64,000 nucleotides of DNA from Polytrichum commune (taxonomy: Eukaryota; Streptophyta; Polytrichopsida; Polytrichales; Polytrichaceae). Positions 51,300 through 64,000 of the stretch are shown here, in pieces. Location of the stretch: contig OX485809.1 of assembly GCA_950295325.1 (NCBI GenBank), positions 22,876,001-22,940,000 on the forward strand, written 5' to 3'. Made by a program: the position numbers and the translations under genes. A model generated the notes under the pieces. The model saw only the letters and a list, made by a program, of their open reading frames with translations, made no database searches and was not told where the DNA came from. Position 1 is the first letter of the stretch; the number at the start of each line of letters is the position of its first letter.

Positions 51300-53415
51300 G
51301 CGACGCGGTGGGTGCAGTAACTACCCTATGCAACCAAAATCAGTGGTTGGCCCTCATGGCATCCAAGTTGTGTGTGTGTGTGTGTGTGCGTGCGTGTCCA
51401 TTTGATTCAAACACCTTCATTTCGCATCCTTCAACACAATATTGCCCAATACTTTTCTACATAAATATGCCCCAGTGTATGTCCTCCACATGGCCATCAC
51501 CGTGCCTCCGGCCACATTGCAAGTGGGTTTTCCATGGTATTTTGTAGTTGTACAAGATCGCCATAGCGTTAATTTCTAAAGTATATTCATCAAGCCATGT
51601 CCTCGAGCAATAATCTCCATTGCTTGGGCGGTATTATAGCAGATGGGCACACATGAGAAGTGCAAGGATTTTGGTAGGCTGGAGATTTAGAGGTGACAAC
51701 CATGGGATGGCGGGATTCCATTCAAGACCCAATATACATCCCTCTTGCAATTTAACAACTCTAGTTGGTTTTTTGTCGTTGTCGCGGTGGAAGTTGCAAC
51801 CGCAAAATTGTCCAACACATAGATGCAACAAGGCAACAATCCGTGGCCCCTCACATTTGTTATCTAAGGTATCGTTGTCCAGTGTAGCCTTGCAATTTGC
51901 AACTTTATGGTGTTGTCTATGCACGCCACGCATTTTGGCCCCTTTTGTGACGTTTTATGTGTTGCAGAGGATGCAAACCGTTGATCGTTGCCTCTTGACA
52001 CCCATGATCTTGTTGTGCAGGGCTAGGTGTTGAATCCAAGGATCCAATTCAAACTATCTTTTGCACACATCTTTTCTATTGAATGTGTTAGGATGTTAAA
52101 AACAACCTACACTCATCACAACAACTAGCTTAAGTAGGCATTCACAAGGCAAAATACGCATAGAAATCCGAAAGTGGTATGGTAGCAAAGTGTGAGCTTA
52201 GATTCTAGAACAACTACATGACCATGAACTTCATTTTCATAGAGTGGGGGAATATGTGCGCATGGCATGTGCCTAACCACACCTACATTGAGGAGGTCGC
52301 CACCACTTTGGGTGCATAGAGCACCCTAGGATGGCCCATGTGAATGCGTATATTTCTCACAGATGTGTTATTCCCATTGGTTGATCTACAATAGACTATA
52401 GGTCTCTCTTATGTGGTTCATGTAACTTATGAGTGCGTTGAAAGAAAGGCATTGTTGATCTCACAATCGCAAGTAAGTCCACATCTACATTGAAGAGGTT
52501 GCCATCCACTTCATGTGCACATATCACTCTATGATGGCCCATGTGTTAATCCCATTGGTTGATCTATTGCAGAATACCCCCCCCCCTTTGTGGGTCATGT
52601 AACCTATGAGTGCGTCAAGAGAACGGCATTGTTGCCTCGTCAAGCATACTGGGACAATGCAAGCAAGGTTGTAGATTGAGGGGCGCAAATCATGGGATGT
52701 CTCGTACAAGGATTTCCAAATAACATTGTATTTGACATCATTTTCCCTCATATCCTCATGGATGTTCATATCAATAAAAAAAAATCCCCATTTGTTATTT
52801 AACTACTTGCATGATGTAAGGAGTTTGAGAGTGCACACTAGGTTGTGGCTGCACATTGTGAACTCAACCATGGAAGGTGATGGATTGCACATAGCATTGG
52901 AAGATGTGAGAAGTGAACGTTTTGAGGACACAAACCTTCATGACCATCTAATATACCGCATCCCATGTGCAAGGCATTTTTTTGTACAACAATACGTGAA
53001 CTCATATGGCTTATTTAATAGATCATGTACCTTGCAAGCTTGGTTGCATAGGCAGATATTTTATGCACCCTTTCATATGATGAGCGTAGCGGACTTGGGG
53101 GTGTTCTTTTAAAAATTTACATCTAGGACACTAGTAGGATCTACTCCAATCGCACACTACAATGTCCTATGCCCAGTGCTCCATGCATGTCCTAAAAGAT
53201 CCTTGGGGTGGATTAAAAGAAATTTTGAACATGGGCATCTATTGAGGTAAATTATGGAACATGGAAAGCTAGTCATGTACATAATGTCTTTCATGAAATG
53301 ATGCGTGAGACAAACTACTACATTTCATGCGCAAAATTAGGAATCCACAGACACGGTAAAAGATAAATTCCAAAAGCCATAAAAAAATAACACACAAATA
53401 TCTCTTCTATGCAGA
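51300..53415. repeat. No gene; simple and ~200-bp tandem repeats
   Basis: There is a TG microsatellite at about 51369-51397. Two ~180-bp units start at 52281 and 52481 (acctacattgaggagg and acatctacattgaagagg) and share gatggcccatgtg, attcccattggttgatcta or its variant, and atgagtgcgt. No recognisable protein. Confidence 0.65.
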
Positions 53416-54233
53416 ATGGCTTACATACAAAGTTTGGACATGTCTTTTGATGGTGTTAAAAATATAGAAACCACACAAACCAAAAAAATAAAAAAAATAA
53501 AAAAATCTAGCAATGTATGTCCTTCTATAATGAACAAAAGCAAAAATCAAAATAACACACCAAAGAAAACCTTCCCATTATGGATTGGATTCAAGGCTAT
53601 GAATGCCTTGAATGAAAGCAAGGGTCTTGATGAGGTAGCCCACAAAAGTGTTAGCAATCTTGTGAAAATAAAAATAAATGAAAGAGAAACGCTAGAATAT
53701 CAAGATTGTATACCATCTTATTTATATGTACCACTAAAGATGTGGCTGAGTAAGAATAACCTAAAGGAACAAAACTTCCACCACACCCAAAATCTCCTGG
53801 AAATAGATGTATGCGATTGATTTGTCATAGAGTACCACGTTATTTTATTCTTTAACATTAATAAAATAATCATACTAAGATATGAAACATTAGACAAAAT
53901 CACCAAGAGTTTGGATGAAATAAAATCTTGTTTGGTGATGAAATTAATGATCTCATAGCTACAATGTCCATACACGAAGGTAAAGAATAGGCATGACATG
54001 CAAAAATCCACCTAAAAAATATGCAAGAGGATGAAGTAAACTTACTACAAGGACTTCACCCAATTATCATCCATTTGTCGGACAATAAAATACATAAAAG
54101 AAAATTTTGCAAGTCCTATGATACCATTGCCTCAAGTGAAATGTTGTCTATCAAAATTACTAGTGATAGTATAAAATATGAGTCTTGGTTTTTGGTGTAT
54201 AAGAAAATAGTCACCAAAGATTTTAAAAGATGA
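53416..54233 (+). other. Two Lys-rich open frames of unknown nature
   Basis: Frames at 53416-53820 (134 codons, with a run TKKIKKIKK) and 54021-54233 (70 codons) lie on the same strand in very AT-rich sequence. I see no domain. They may be decayed transposon coding sequence or chance. Confidence 0.25.
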
Positions 54234-57060
54234 TACAACTTCAAAATCACATATGTAAAGAAAGTAAAAAATCACAACTATACATGAATAGTTGTCACTA
54301 GTTCAGATGAAACCATAAATATTAGAAAAAAATAAAATCACCTTTGGTCATAAATGCATAGATGTCTCAATGGGTAAGCCTACATGAACAACTCGAATAA
54401 GAAGAAGAAAAATGATGGATAACATGATGATGCTAGAAAGCCAATTACAATTGTGAATGAAAAAAGAGGTTGTGATTGGCATTCATGCCCAAAGTTGTTG
54501 AAGCATTTGCTGTCTATATTGAAGACTAATAATTATCATTGCTATCATAGGGCATGTTGATAAGAAAACACATAAATATTTCATTATGTCCAAAACTCAT
54601 GCACAAATCCAATGTTACTTACAACCTAGTATTTGGCCTTGCAACTTTTACGTTATTATGAACTCAAGATGCATGAAAATATTTGGGCTTGATGGGGTAA
54701 ATCCCAAAAAAATTGGTTAAACATTTTTCCCAGGGGCACATTGAATGCATGTACTTATAGCACATGGGAGCACAAAAGGGGTAATAATTGTGATCATGGT
54801 CCACAAAATATACACAAGGCTAGGGTATTATTGTTTTTAGAAATGTACATATATTATGAGTATAGTATGAGTATATTATGCCCTATGGAATATTAGACTC
54901 ATTCACAAATTTACAACAAGGGCCTACATATATAGGAGATTTTAGAAAATTAGGTGGAGATTAAGCATGAGAAAATCATTAAGCATGTAGATTCAATGCA
55001 TTTTGGGAGCACCTTGTTGCTTTTCAGGAGAAACATTTGTTGTGGAAATGCATCCATGTTAAATCAATCCTCTTGGTTTTCCCTATGGTTAAGATGTTGT
55101 ACTTGGAGGAGGTTGTGTGTAGCCATGGTTCTAGCTAAAGGGTGGTGTGTAAAGGATGATGCAATAGAACCATGGTAATCTAACACCCCTCCAATGTTAG
55201 GGACCTTGTTACACGACACGAGGTTGCAGTTGTATAATGCTTACAAGCAAAGAGTTTGAAAGAGTCTTCCCAAATGTAGGGAGTGTAGTCATTACCATAT
55301 CGATTGATGGCATCAATACCATTGCCAAAATGTCTTGGGCTATGGTCTAGGCATCGCACATGTTTCATGCAATATATTTTTACATTGATTGATTACAACT
55401 ACCTATGTGTGATTGATGTGACATCACTTGGAGTATCTATTTTGTGGTAGGTGGTTTGGAAATGTTTATTTATTGTTTTCACAAAAGAACATGTTGCTAG
55501 AATTCTAAATGGTACATGGGTTTCATTCATTTTGGGGTTTTTAGAAACCTTACGATTATTTTTATTTTTTATTCTTATTTGTGTGTGTGTGTGTGTGGAG
55601 GAATGGAGGGGTGGTGGTGGTTATATATACATGTGTAATATGATATGGAATGTACATGCTTCTAGGAATCCCATCACAAGGTTTGGACAATGCATTGGTT
55701 TGAGGGAACCAAAGTGGAAGTGTTTGTGTATGTGTATATGCTTGTGCAATCTCATCTCTAGTCTTATTGACTTCCAATAAGTTATGAACCCATGCATGCA
55801 AGTGAAGGTCCTAGAAATTTGATTATTTTGAGGTTGTGGAGTGGATCTTGAGGAGTTGGTGTTTTGGAATGTTGGAGGTGTCCGAGGGCACATTTGGTTG
55901 TTATAAGTGTTTCTTTGTCTTTTGTTTTTGCTTGAATGTATGTTTGATATAAGGGCATGTGACTTGAGTATCTTGAGTATTGAGAGGCTTATTTAAGAGA
56001 TTTGGAGGTGTTTAGACTTCAAAAGCATTTGACGGCCTATTTGAAAGCTTTAAAAGTGTTTAAACTCTAAGAGCACATGACTTGAAAGGCTTGAGTGTTG
56101 AGTATTTTATTTGATAAATTTGAAGTGTTTAGACTTCAAAAGCATATGACTTGAGTGTTTTGAGTGGATTAAAGCTTATTTGTGAGGGTTGGGTATTGGG
56201 GGCATTCACGGTTGGGGTACTACTTTTGGGTGTCTAACGGTTAAAGGGCTAAATTAGATAACTTTAAATAGTTGGTGTGCTTAGATTTGTATTGTGGAGC
56301 ATATTTTGGATCATACCTACATTTAATATTCCATATTGAGTACACCAATAAAGTTAATTTACAAGGAATAGGGTTATCTAAGATATCATTTTGATTCCTT
56401 AAAGGACATTCATGGGTGTTGTCAAAATTGTTGACCTTAAGATCAAGGAATGAAAAGGACAACGAAAATTAATTGAAATGATCCCAATTTTTTTCCTCGC
56501 AGTTATCGTTCAATTGTGTATCAATAGAACTAAAAATGTATTGCATACCAATTGTATAGCTTTACATATGACACCAAACATGACCAACAATACATAATAA
56601 CATGGCTACATGAAAAAAGAACGTTTAGTATTGAACATAAAAAAATATATGTATGGACACATGACACTTACACCAAGGTACTAGGATGGAAAACAAGAAA
56701 TAATTCACCTTTGATGTGCACTTTAATAATGAAATTGCTATTGATGTGGCCCAAACAAGTCATATGACCTCTTTACAAGTCCTATGACATATTACTCATT
56801 TCATAAAGGATTTATCTATTATTAGTGATTATTTAATAATAAATCATATCTTTCTTGATACGTCCTATGACCTATCTACTTATCTATTTAAAATTTATTA
56901 ATAAAATAATAGTAAATCATAATAAACGCCAAGATCCAATGCGACATAGTCCTTAATTCCTTTGTCCTAAAAGTAGTACCCCAATCGTGAATGGCCCCTA
57001 TTGCAAGGTTTGTTTGGTACCATTCAAGGTGTTTGAGTTAAAGAAATTGTTGTTTGAATG
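54234..57060. repeat. No gene; repeat-bearing region with possible LTR end
   Basis: At 55720-55779 a segment ending attgacttccaata matches 61590-61647 beyond the copia relic, and is followed by agttatgaaccc. A TG run lies at 55581-55597. Between about 55945 and 56170, phrases like gtgtttagacttcaaaagca repeat two to three times. Confidence 0.5.
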
Positions 57061-57433
57061 TTTTGAGGTGTAGAAGATTTGATTTGAGATGTATGAGAAT
57101 GTAAGGCACATTTGAGATGAAGAAAATCTTGTTTAAGTGATTTTAATATCTTAAGTTCTTTTTTGAGATGTAGAAAATTTGGCTTGAGGTATTTGAAAGT
57201 GTAAGGCACATTTGAGATGAAGAAAACCTTCTTTGAGTGATTTAAGTATCTTCATACCTCTCTTCAGGTGTAGAAGATTTGACTTGAGGTATTTGAGAGT
57301 GTAAGGTACAGTTGAGGTGAAAAAAAATATTATTTGAATGATTTTAGTATCTTAAAACCACTATTTAGGTGTAGAAGATCTAACTTGAGATGATTGATAG
57401 TGTAAGGTACATTTGAAGTGAAGAAAATCTTGG
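57061..57433. repeat. ~100-bp tandem repeat x4
   Basis: Units start near 57061, 57161, 57261 and 57362. Each has gtgtagaagatttgacttga (or its variants), gagtgtaaggcaca and gatgaagaaaa. It ends just upstream of the decayed copia gag, so it probably belongs to that element's leader. Confidence 0.85.
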
Positions 57434-57507
57434 CCTACAATCAACCCAACCCAAACTAAAATATAACTTCCTATTTTGAATATTTTGAGAGTATATACAA
57501 ACGTACG

Positions 57508-60500
57508 ATGGCATCATTTGAGAGCGAGGCCATTAGAATCATTAATAAATTCAACAGAAAATCCTTCAACTTTTGGAAGTTCAAAATCAAAATGTTGTTG
57601 GCATCTATGAATCTTTGGAATATTGTGGATGGATCCAAAGAAGTTCTATCTTTCAATGCATATCCCAAGGTCAAGAAAAAATACCAAAGATGCGTAAAAA
57701 AAAGATGACAATCATCAACCTCAATTTGGCAGATAGCTAACTTGAGCACATCAAGAGTTTTAAATTAAAGGACCAACGGAGGTGTAGAAGATCCTTTGCA
57801 ACATCCACGAAATGAAAAATTTGTCCAACATTTTTTTTTATTCACAAAAAATTCATCATGTGCAAGATACAAGAGGGCCATGACTTGTTGGACCACATTA
57901 ACAAGGTCAAGGTGTTTGCGGATTAACTTGCTTGCTTAGAGGTACTCGTAAGAGACAAAGACATCGTCGTGATTTTGGTCGAGAGTTTGCTAGTGTCGTA
58001 CGAGTACTTGATCATTGTCTTGGAAACAATGCCGATGAGAGAACTAACAATGGATTATATGACGGCACATTTGATGTACAAAATGTTGAAACACAAGAAA
58101 AAGAAGCCCCAAGGTAAGGATGTTGCTATGATATTATAATAAATCAAAGGGGACAACTCGTTTCCGTGCCAAGGCGCAAAGGTTGTGTTTCTATTGCGTC
58201 ACACCAAGCTACATTACACGTTTTGGCTACAAAGCAAAAAAACAATGAACGCCAAAATGTGAAGAATGCAAAGGACGATGACGATTACGCATTTATAATG
58301 CGTAATGAGGCGCATTCCAAGAGCATATGCAAGTGGATCATGAATTCAAAAGCCACCAAACACATGATTTTATATGATGCTGCATTCGACACGTATATAT
58401 GAGGTAATCGCTTCACGCAGTGTGCATTTGGGTAGTAATAGTGTTGTTGAAGCCATCAAAATGAGATTTATCATCGTAGAAGCAATTGTGAGAGGTGAAA
58501 TCAATAAAATCCTTATCAAAGATGCGCTCTACGTGCCCAAGTTACAAGCCAATTTGCTCTCGGTAAGCAAATTTGTGTTGAATGATTTGAAGGTGCAATT
58601 CAACCTAAACAAATGCTTTGTAAATGTTTGTGATGACGAAGCCATTGAAAATGTGTCATGCGAAGGCAACTTATATCAAATGAATTTTACGAAGGTGCAA
58701 GAAGCAGATATGACTAATTTGGTGCAATTTCCAATGGAAGATGGTGCATTCAAGCTTTGGTACTGTTGCCTCGGTTATTTGAAAGTGAAGGGTGTTCATA
58801 CGCTCCCAAATATGGTAGGTGACATTATCCTTGGAAAACTTTCTTATCTCACATAGTCGTTGCTTTGCAAAGTGTACATTAAAGACAAACAACATAAGGC
58901 TGCGTTTCCAAACAAAGGGGGGAGGCGAGCAACTAGCCTTTGTAAATTGTGCATTCCAACGTGTGTGGCCCCATGAGGGTCATATCCATGATTTGTAATT
59001 TTTTAAATTCTTGATTTTTAACTTTATAGAGTGTCTACTTTTGTAAGATCCATGATTTCAATCAAAATGAAAAATCATTTGCAATGTTTTTTTGATAATA
59101 AAAAATTCCTAATTTTTTATAAAAAAACTAAAAATGTTGGGTAGTTTGGCCTATGATACTTGTATTAAAAATGCATGTAATTTTTTTCTAATGTAATTAT
59201 AATTATATTTTTGGATTCTTATTAGAAATGCTACAAGAATTTCCTATATTAAAAAATTGTATTACTCAAAATTGGACTAAAATGCATTGTAAGTGATTAT
59301 AATAAGGGCCATACAATACGTGAATTACATACCCAAAGGACAAATCTTTGAAATCGTCTTCATGTGATGACAATGAATAGCGTGATGAGTAAGTAGGAGA
59401 TCAATTGATTACAAATAAAAAAACAATCAAAAAACCTACGAGAAATAATGGCCCCATCGAGAGATTTGACAAAGATGGAAGATATCCTAAGAGGGAGCGG
59501 TGCCCGCTTGGAAAATGATGGAAGAATCATATTTTACCCCAATATTGCGAAGAACGGTCTAATGTGGTATTTTTCGATGATCCTTCGAATCTGTGTGAAG
59601 TGTTGAGATCCAAAGATGTAAGCAAGTGAGAGGTTGCAATGTAAAAGAAATACGACTCACTCATGATCAACGGTGTGTGGGAATTGACCAATCTTCTAGA
59701 GGATCACAAAAGTGTAAGGTGCAAATGGATGTTCCATACTAAAAGAGATTCATCGGATGAAATTATACATAATACGTAGTTAGTAGCAAATGGATATTGT
59801 CAAGTGGCCAGAGTGGATTTTAACAAGACCTTTGCCCCTGTGACCAAGTTCATTACCATTAGATGCATTCTTGTAATAGAAGAAATTGTGATTTGGGAGA
59901 TCCACCAAATGGATGTAAATGCAACATTTTTTAAAGGAGTGTTGGTGGTGGATATCTATCATGGATCAACTGGAGGGATTCATACAAGGGGGAAAAGAAC
60001 ATCTTGTGTGCAAGCTTAAAAAAGCTTTGTACATGCTCAAACAATCGCCAAAGGCGTAGTACTACCGTATCGACTTGTTCTTCACTAACAATAGCTTTTA
60101 TAGGAGCCAAGCGGATCATTTATTGTACATCAAAGAAACGGGTGAGCATTTGTTGGTGACAATCCTTTATGTGGACAATTTGATCATGTTGGCAAAGAAT
60201 GTAACCCATTTGAAATGGCTAAAATCTCGGGGGGTTCACTGGCGAAAAATCGTAGAACAACGTGCGATAATAAATAGGGTCTAATATATTCATTGTAGAT
60301 AATTTTGTAAAAAACTTACATATAATATAAGGGGTTTTAAAATAGTGAAAAATGATTACATGTAAAATACCATCATACCTTTATTTTGAAAAATACCATA
60401 CCTTATAATATTTTCTGCAAGGTAAATAGCCCCCCCAATAAATAGGTCCCGAACGCACGTGTATGCAAAATATAAGAGGGAGTGAACCCCCCGAGGCTAA

Positions 60501-61647
60501 AGAAGGAATTTAAGATGGGCGATCTTGGAGAGTTGCATTATTACCTAGAAGTGGAATTTGAGAGGAATAGAGAAGCCCGTACCATCACCATGAACCAAAG
60601 AAGCTACATCAAGGAGGTCCTCAAGCGTTTCAACATGGAAGAATGCAAATTCAAAATTATTAAAACTTTCAAATGAGGAATTTGAGAATGTGCAAAAGAA
60701 AATGGAAGGTATTCTATACAAGGCCATGGTAGGATCTCTCATGTATGGAATGGTGGGTATGAGGACTAATCTTGCACTTGCAATGAGTATGATGAGCCAA
60801 TTCATGTTAAGGCCGATCCACCGCATTGAATGGCCATGAAACATATCATAAGATATTTGAAGGGCTCTATGAAATTCAAATTATGCCTCAAAGGTAAGAA
60901 TATTGACTTGAGAGGATCTTGCGATGCAGATTGGGCAGAGATACAAATGATTGGCAATCCACTACAAGGTACATATTTCTTGTTGGTGTTGGAGTCATTT
61001 CGAGGAAATGCATAAAACAACCAACCATGCATTGTCTACGATGGAGGCGGAGTACATGGTCACTAGCCATTGCACGAAAGAAGAGGTTTGGCTTAAGTGA
61101 CTTTTGGCGGATGTGGAATATATGCAAGAAAGACCAACATCTATCATGTGTGACAATTAATGATGCATAGCACTTGCAAAGAATCTCATATACCATTTTT
61201 GCACCAAAAATAATGATGTACAACATCACTACATCAGAGAATAACTAGAAAACCAAGAGATATGTTTGAAGTATTGTCCAATAGAGAATATGATAACGGA
61301 CATGTTAACCAAACCACTTGCAAAGGATAGGCATAAAGCTTTAACAAAGGAAATTGGTTTAGAAGCCTTTGACTACTCGCAAAGTGAGAGTGTAGAAGGT
61401 AGAGCACTAGATTGCTCGTAGTCAATAAAAATGTAATGGAAGAGGCATGAGAAACAATAAGGTTAGAATAAGGCCACAACTCTAGTCCACAGAGGGATAA
61501 GAGTTATCCCATATATTGTTTGTATGAATAAATAAAAAGTAAAACAAGGAGAGCATAAGACCATTTCACTCCAAGCATTGTTCATATGTCTTTGTGTATG
61601 TATATATGCTTGTGCAATCTCATTTCTAGTCCTATTGACTTCCAATA
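57508..61647 (+). pseudogene. Decayed Ty1/copia retrotransposon
   Basis: Fragments in copia order on the plus strand: gag (57508-57708, FNRKSFNFWKFKIKMLL); protease-like CKWIMNSKATKHM (~58330-58370, where DSG is expected); GAG-pre-integrase LYVPKLQANLLSVSKF and LWYCCLGYLKVKG (58525-58800); RT pieces (59680-60250) with FAPVTKF and YVDN in place of YVDD; RT thumb KMGDLGELHYYLEVEF (60512-); RNase H DADWAE, then AEYMVTS and ADMLTKPL-like ITDMLTKPLAK (to ~61330). Stops and frameshifts occur throughout and the integrase core is absent (58930-59640 is non-coding). An LTR-like end occurs at 61647. It is unrelated in detail to the young copia at 15785. Confidence 0.85.
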
Positions 61648-64000
61648 CCCTTTGGCTTCACGAAGTGAGACGGTTGTGATGGACACAAAGTCCGACACCA
61701 AAGGGTCCATCAAACACTCCCCACCAACAAACCACACCTAACCTTGTGCAAGATCCGCTCACATGGTTATACATTATGGGTGTTGGTCAAGACCTCCAAC
61801 AAGAGGCATATGTGATGATTGACATGCCATTTGAGACTCCAACTTCACGAGTGGACTTGCCATCCATTGCATTGCAGTTTGATCCTGGGCAAATCCAAGC
61901 TGACAATGGCGTTGGGCTTTCATATGTAGAAGATTGCTCCGCTTCATCGGGGGAGGAAAAAACTCCCTAAGTCAAAAAATAAAAAACCTTGGTTGCTAGC
62001 CATTGACGTGCTTGACATGAGGGCATGACCAAGTCTCAAGCTCTATCGCAAAAATTGTAGGAGTCGAAACAAGGTCCCTTCAGTGGAGTTTGAAGGATGA
62101 TGTGGTCGTCATCTCTAAGGAGGATGAGGAGGAATCAAGATGTACAACTTGGTGCGAGGCGTGCTGAAAGGGCCCGTCATGCTGAAGAAAGAGGTCATGA
62201 CCATGGCTAAGCTCGACGAGAAGATGTCCAAGAGGATGAATGACGAAATAGCCTAAAAGGTTTCCCAAGACAAAATTAGGAGAACGCATTGAAGGTGCTA
62301 GGCAATAGTATTCTCATAATATCTCCCTCTTACAAACTAAAACATAAAACTATCACCTCAATCACTTATCAATGTGCCCTGCTAAATGCCAAACTGTAAG
62401 ACATTATTCACTCCAAAATTCTAGTTGTACATGTCAACATATAATATCATGTTGACAGTTAGCATAGGTGACATTTCTGAGCTTCCAAACAATTAGTGTC
62501 ACTCTTTGCAAATAGTGTACATGACACTAAGGGTTTGTTTTCATGTAGGCCACTCGCCCACTAAATTTTGGATTTTAGTGGGTTGGAGGTGTTCTCATGT
62601 AGATAAGCACAAACCACCAACCAACCACATTCTATTGGTCTTCTAGAATGTGGAGGGCCATGGACACGGGCCACTAGACTTTCATGCACCCACTAAAGCA
62701 CTTTTTGACCTACAAGTGCCATTCACCAAAGGATTTGAAGACAGATGCTCTAGAACTCCGTCCTTGGAAACCTGGAGGAGGTTAGTAGGTGGGCCTGGAT
62801 TTGAGAAGATGATAGTAGCTACACTAAATATGATATTTAAAGTCATATGGTATTTTATGATAACTTTTTAGATGACACTTCTTATGAATAAGTGAACAAT
62901 TATTGTCATGGATGATGGATGAGTTTATCCATTGGCCTTCTCTTGTCAGCAATTTATGATGAAATATTGTCATGGAGGATTGCAATTTGGATGAAAAATC
63001 ACTTGGTAAGTGAAAGTAATTGCAAACCTGTAAATCCATAATCCCTCCAAAAATTTACAAGGAATGACAATTTGACAAATAATGTTGGGTTAACATTTAA
63101 TGTTGGTGACACTATACTGCAATTTTCAATTAGTATTGAGTAAGACAATTAGAATTGATGACAGTAATATCGTATTTAGTCTAGTTGACACATACAACCC
63201 CTGTCCCACCATAATCCATCTACATTTGGGCGAGTTTGTCCTTGTTCCCACTAGAATCCGGTGGTCGAGTGGCCTCCATGGAAACTAACCCTAAGTACCA
63301 TAAACACTGTAGTACCCACTACACCACTGTGCATACTAAATTTACTTACGTTTTTTTGGAGTTCCATTGAGTACTCCGGGCGTGTTGAGAGTGTCATGTT
63401 TTGTCACAGCAGTTATGGACAATTGTGCTTAATTAGTGATGTCCTGAAGAGACACGGTTATGAACGGCTAGGCCCATAGGTTAGGAGCATCACTTGTCGT
63501 CACTTGGTTATGAATTACCAGTAGTTGTGCTTTTGTGTAGGTTTTGGGAGCACTAAATGTGCATGATCACTCTGAAGATCATCCTTTAAGACGGCAACAC
63601 CAAGTGACATGATGTTCATAGGTAGGCCTAGTATGGGCGGGTGGGTTTCCTCCGGCTCTAAACACTAGATGCTTTGACCCGTGCCATTGGCCTCCCCCAG
63701 GATTAATACCGCCTCAGATGCATAATTGAGTCATTGATGGACACTTTAACATTTGGCATATGTGGAGTCCATACATCAATTAATCAACATGATCATGAAG
63801 GCAGATGGGCCTCACAAAGAGGCATCAATACACACACATACGGCAAATGCACTCAGATAAATATTCTGCTCGTGTGCTTCAAGTCACGAGTTGACCAGGT
63901 CTACCGCGATTAACTCTGGGTTATTAATATCCGGTCAGGTCACTAATGTTTCATTGGCCTTGGCAAGTAAGTCTTTGTTAATGCCATGTTAATGAGCTTG
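61648..64000. other. No gene recognised
   Basis: The frame at 61746-61970 (74 codons) and the plus-strand stretch around 62140-62255 (MYNLVRGVLKGPVMLKKEV) are open but match nothing I know. At 61650-61700 cctttgg and ccaaagg form a short hairpin. The remainder is non-coding to the window end. Confidence 0.4.

Overview
This window is nuclear DNA from a land plant. The evidence is multi-exon genes with GT-AG introns, a plant LRR receptor-kinase layout, a predicted plastid-targeted intramembrane protease, plant-type (GGGTTTA)n telomere units and plant classes of transposon. The divergence of the coding genes makes a non-seed plant plausible, but that is a guess. I assembled four intact-looking protein genes from exons; every junction keeps frame, but no transcript has been seen.

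Layout. 1-9 kb is repeat-rich: a pogo/Tigger deletion derivative, a 247-bp MITE with 9-bp target duplications, and decayed repeats. 9.1-9.6 kb holds a GDSL-hydrolase relic, and 11.6-14.1 kb an intact five-exon GDSL esterase/lipase. 14.3-15.4 kb has a split 5S rRNA-like sequence and a 517-bp near-perfect hairpin MITE with TTA duplications. 15.8-20.4 kb is a young Ty1/copia retrotransposon with unusual TA...TA LTR ends and an apparent half-tRNA primer site. 21.1-27.3 kb (minus) is a 13-exon GH1 beta-glucosidase. Divergent from it, past a GC-rich minisatellite, lies a broken 5' part of a MINDY-type deubiquitinase gene (28-29.8 kb).

30.7-32.7 kb (minus) contains remains of a protein I do not recognise. 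32.7-38.8 kb is AT-rich and holds a second pogo copy. 38.8-42.3 kb (minus) is a six-exon LRR receptor-like kinase with pseudokinase substitutions, followed by an inverted partial copy containing a telomere-repeat patch. 45.4-49.2 kb (minus) is a nine-exon signal-peptide-peptidase-like aspartic protease. 49.2-64 kb is gene-poor and contains a decayed copia element (57.5-61.6 kb).

The genes do not form a shared pathway. The most coherent signals come from genome dynamics. One MITE family has four copies in introns or between exons of the GDSL, GH1 and RLK genes. Local tandem duplications repeatedly cover exon-intron junctions in the RLK and SPP-like genes. I found no convincing new multi-gene system. 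The best novelty candidates are the half-tRNA copia element, the split 5S-derived sequence, the tandem copies of the kinase catalytic-loop exon end, and the unrecognised minus-strand protein at 31-32.6 kb.
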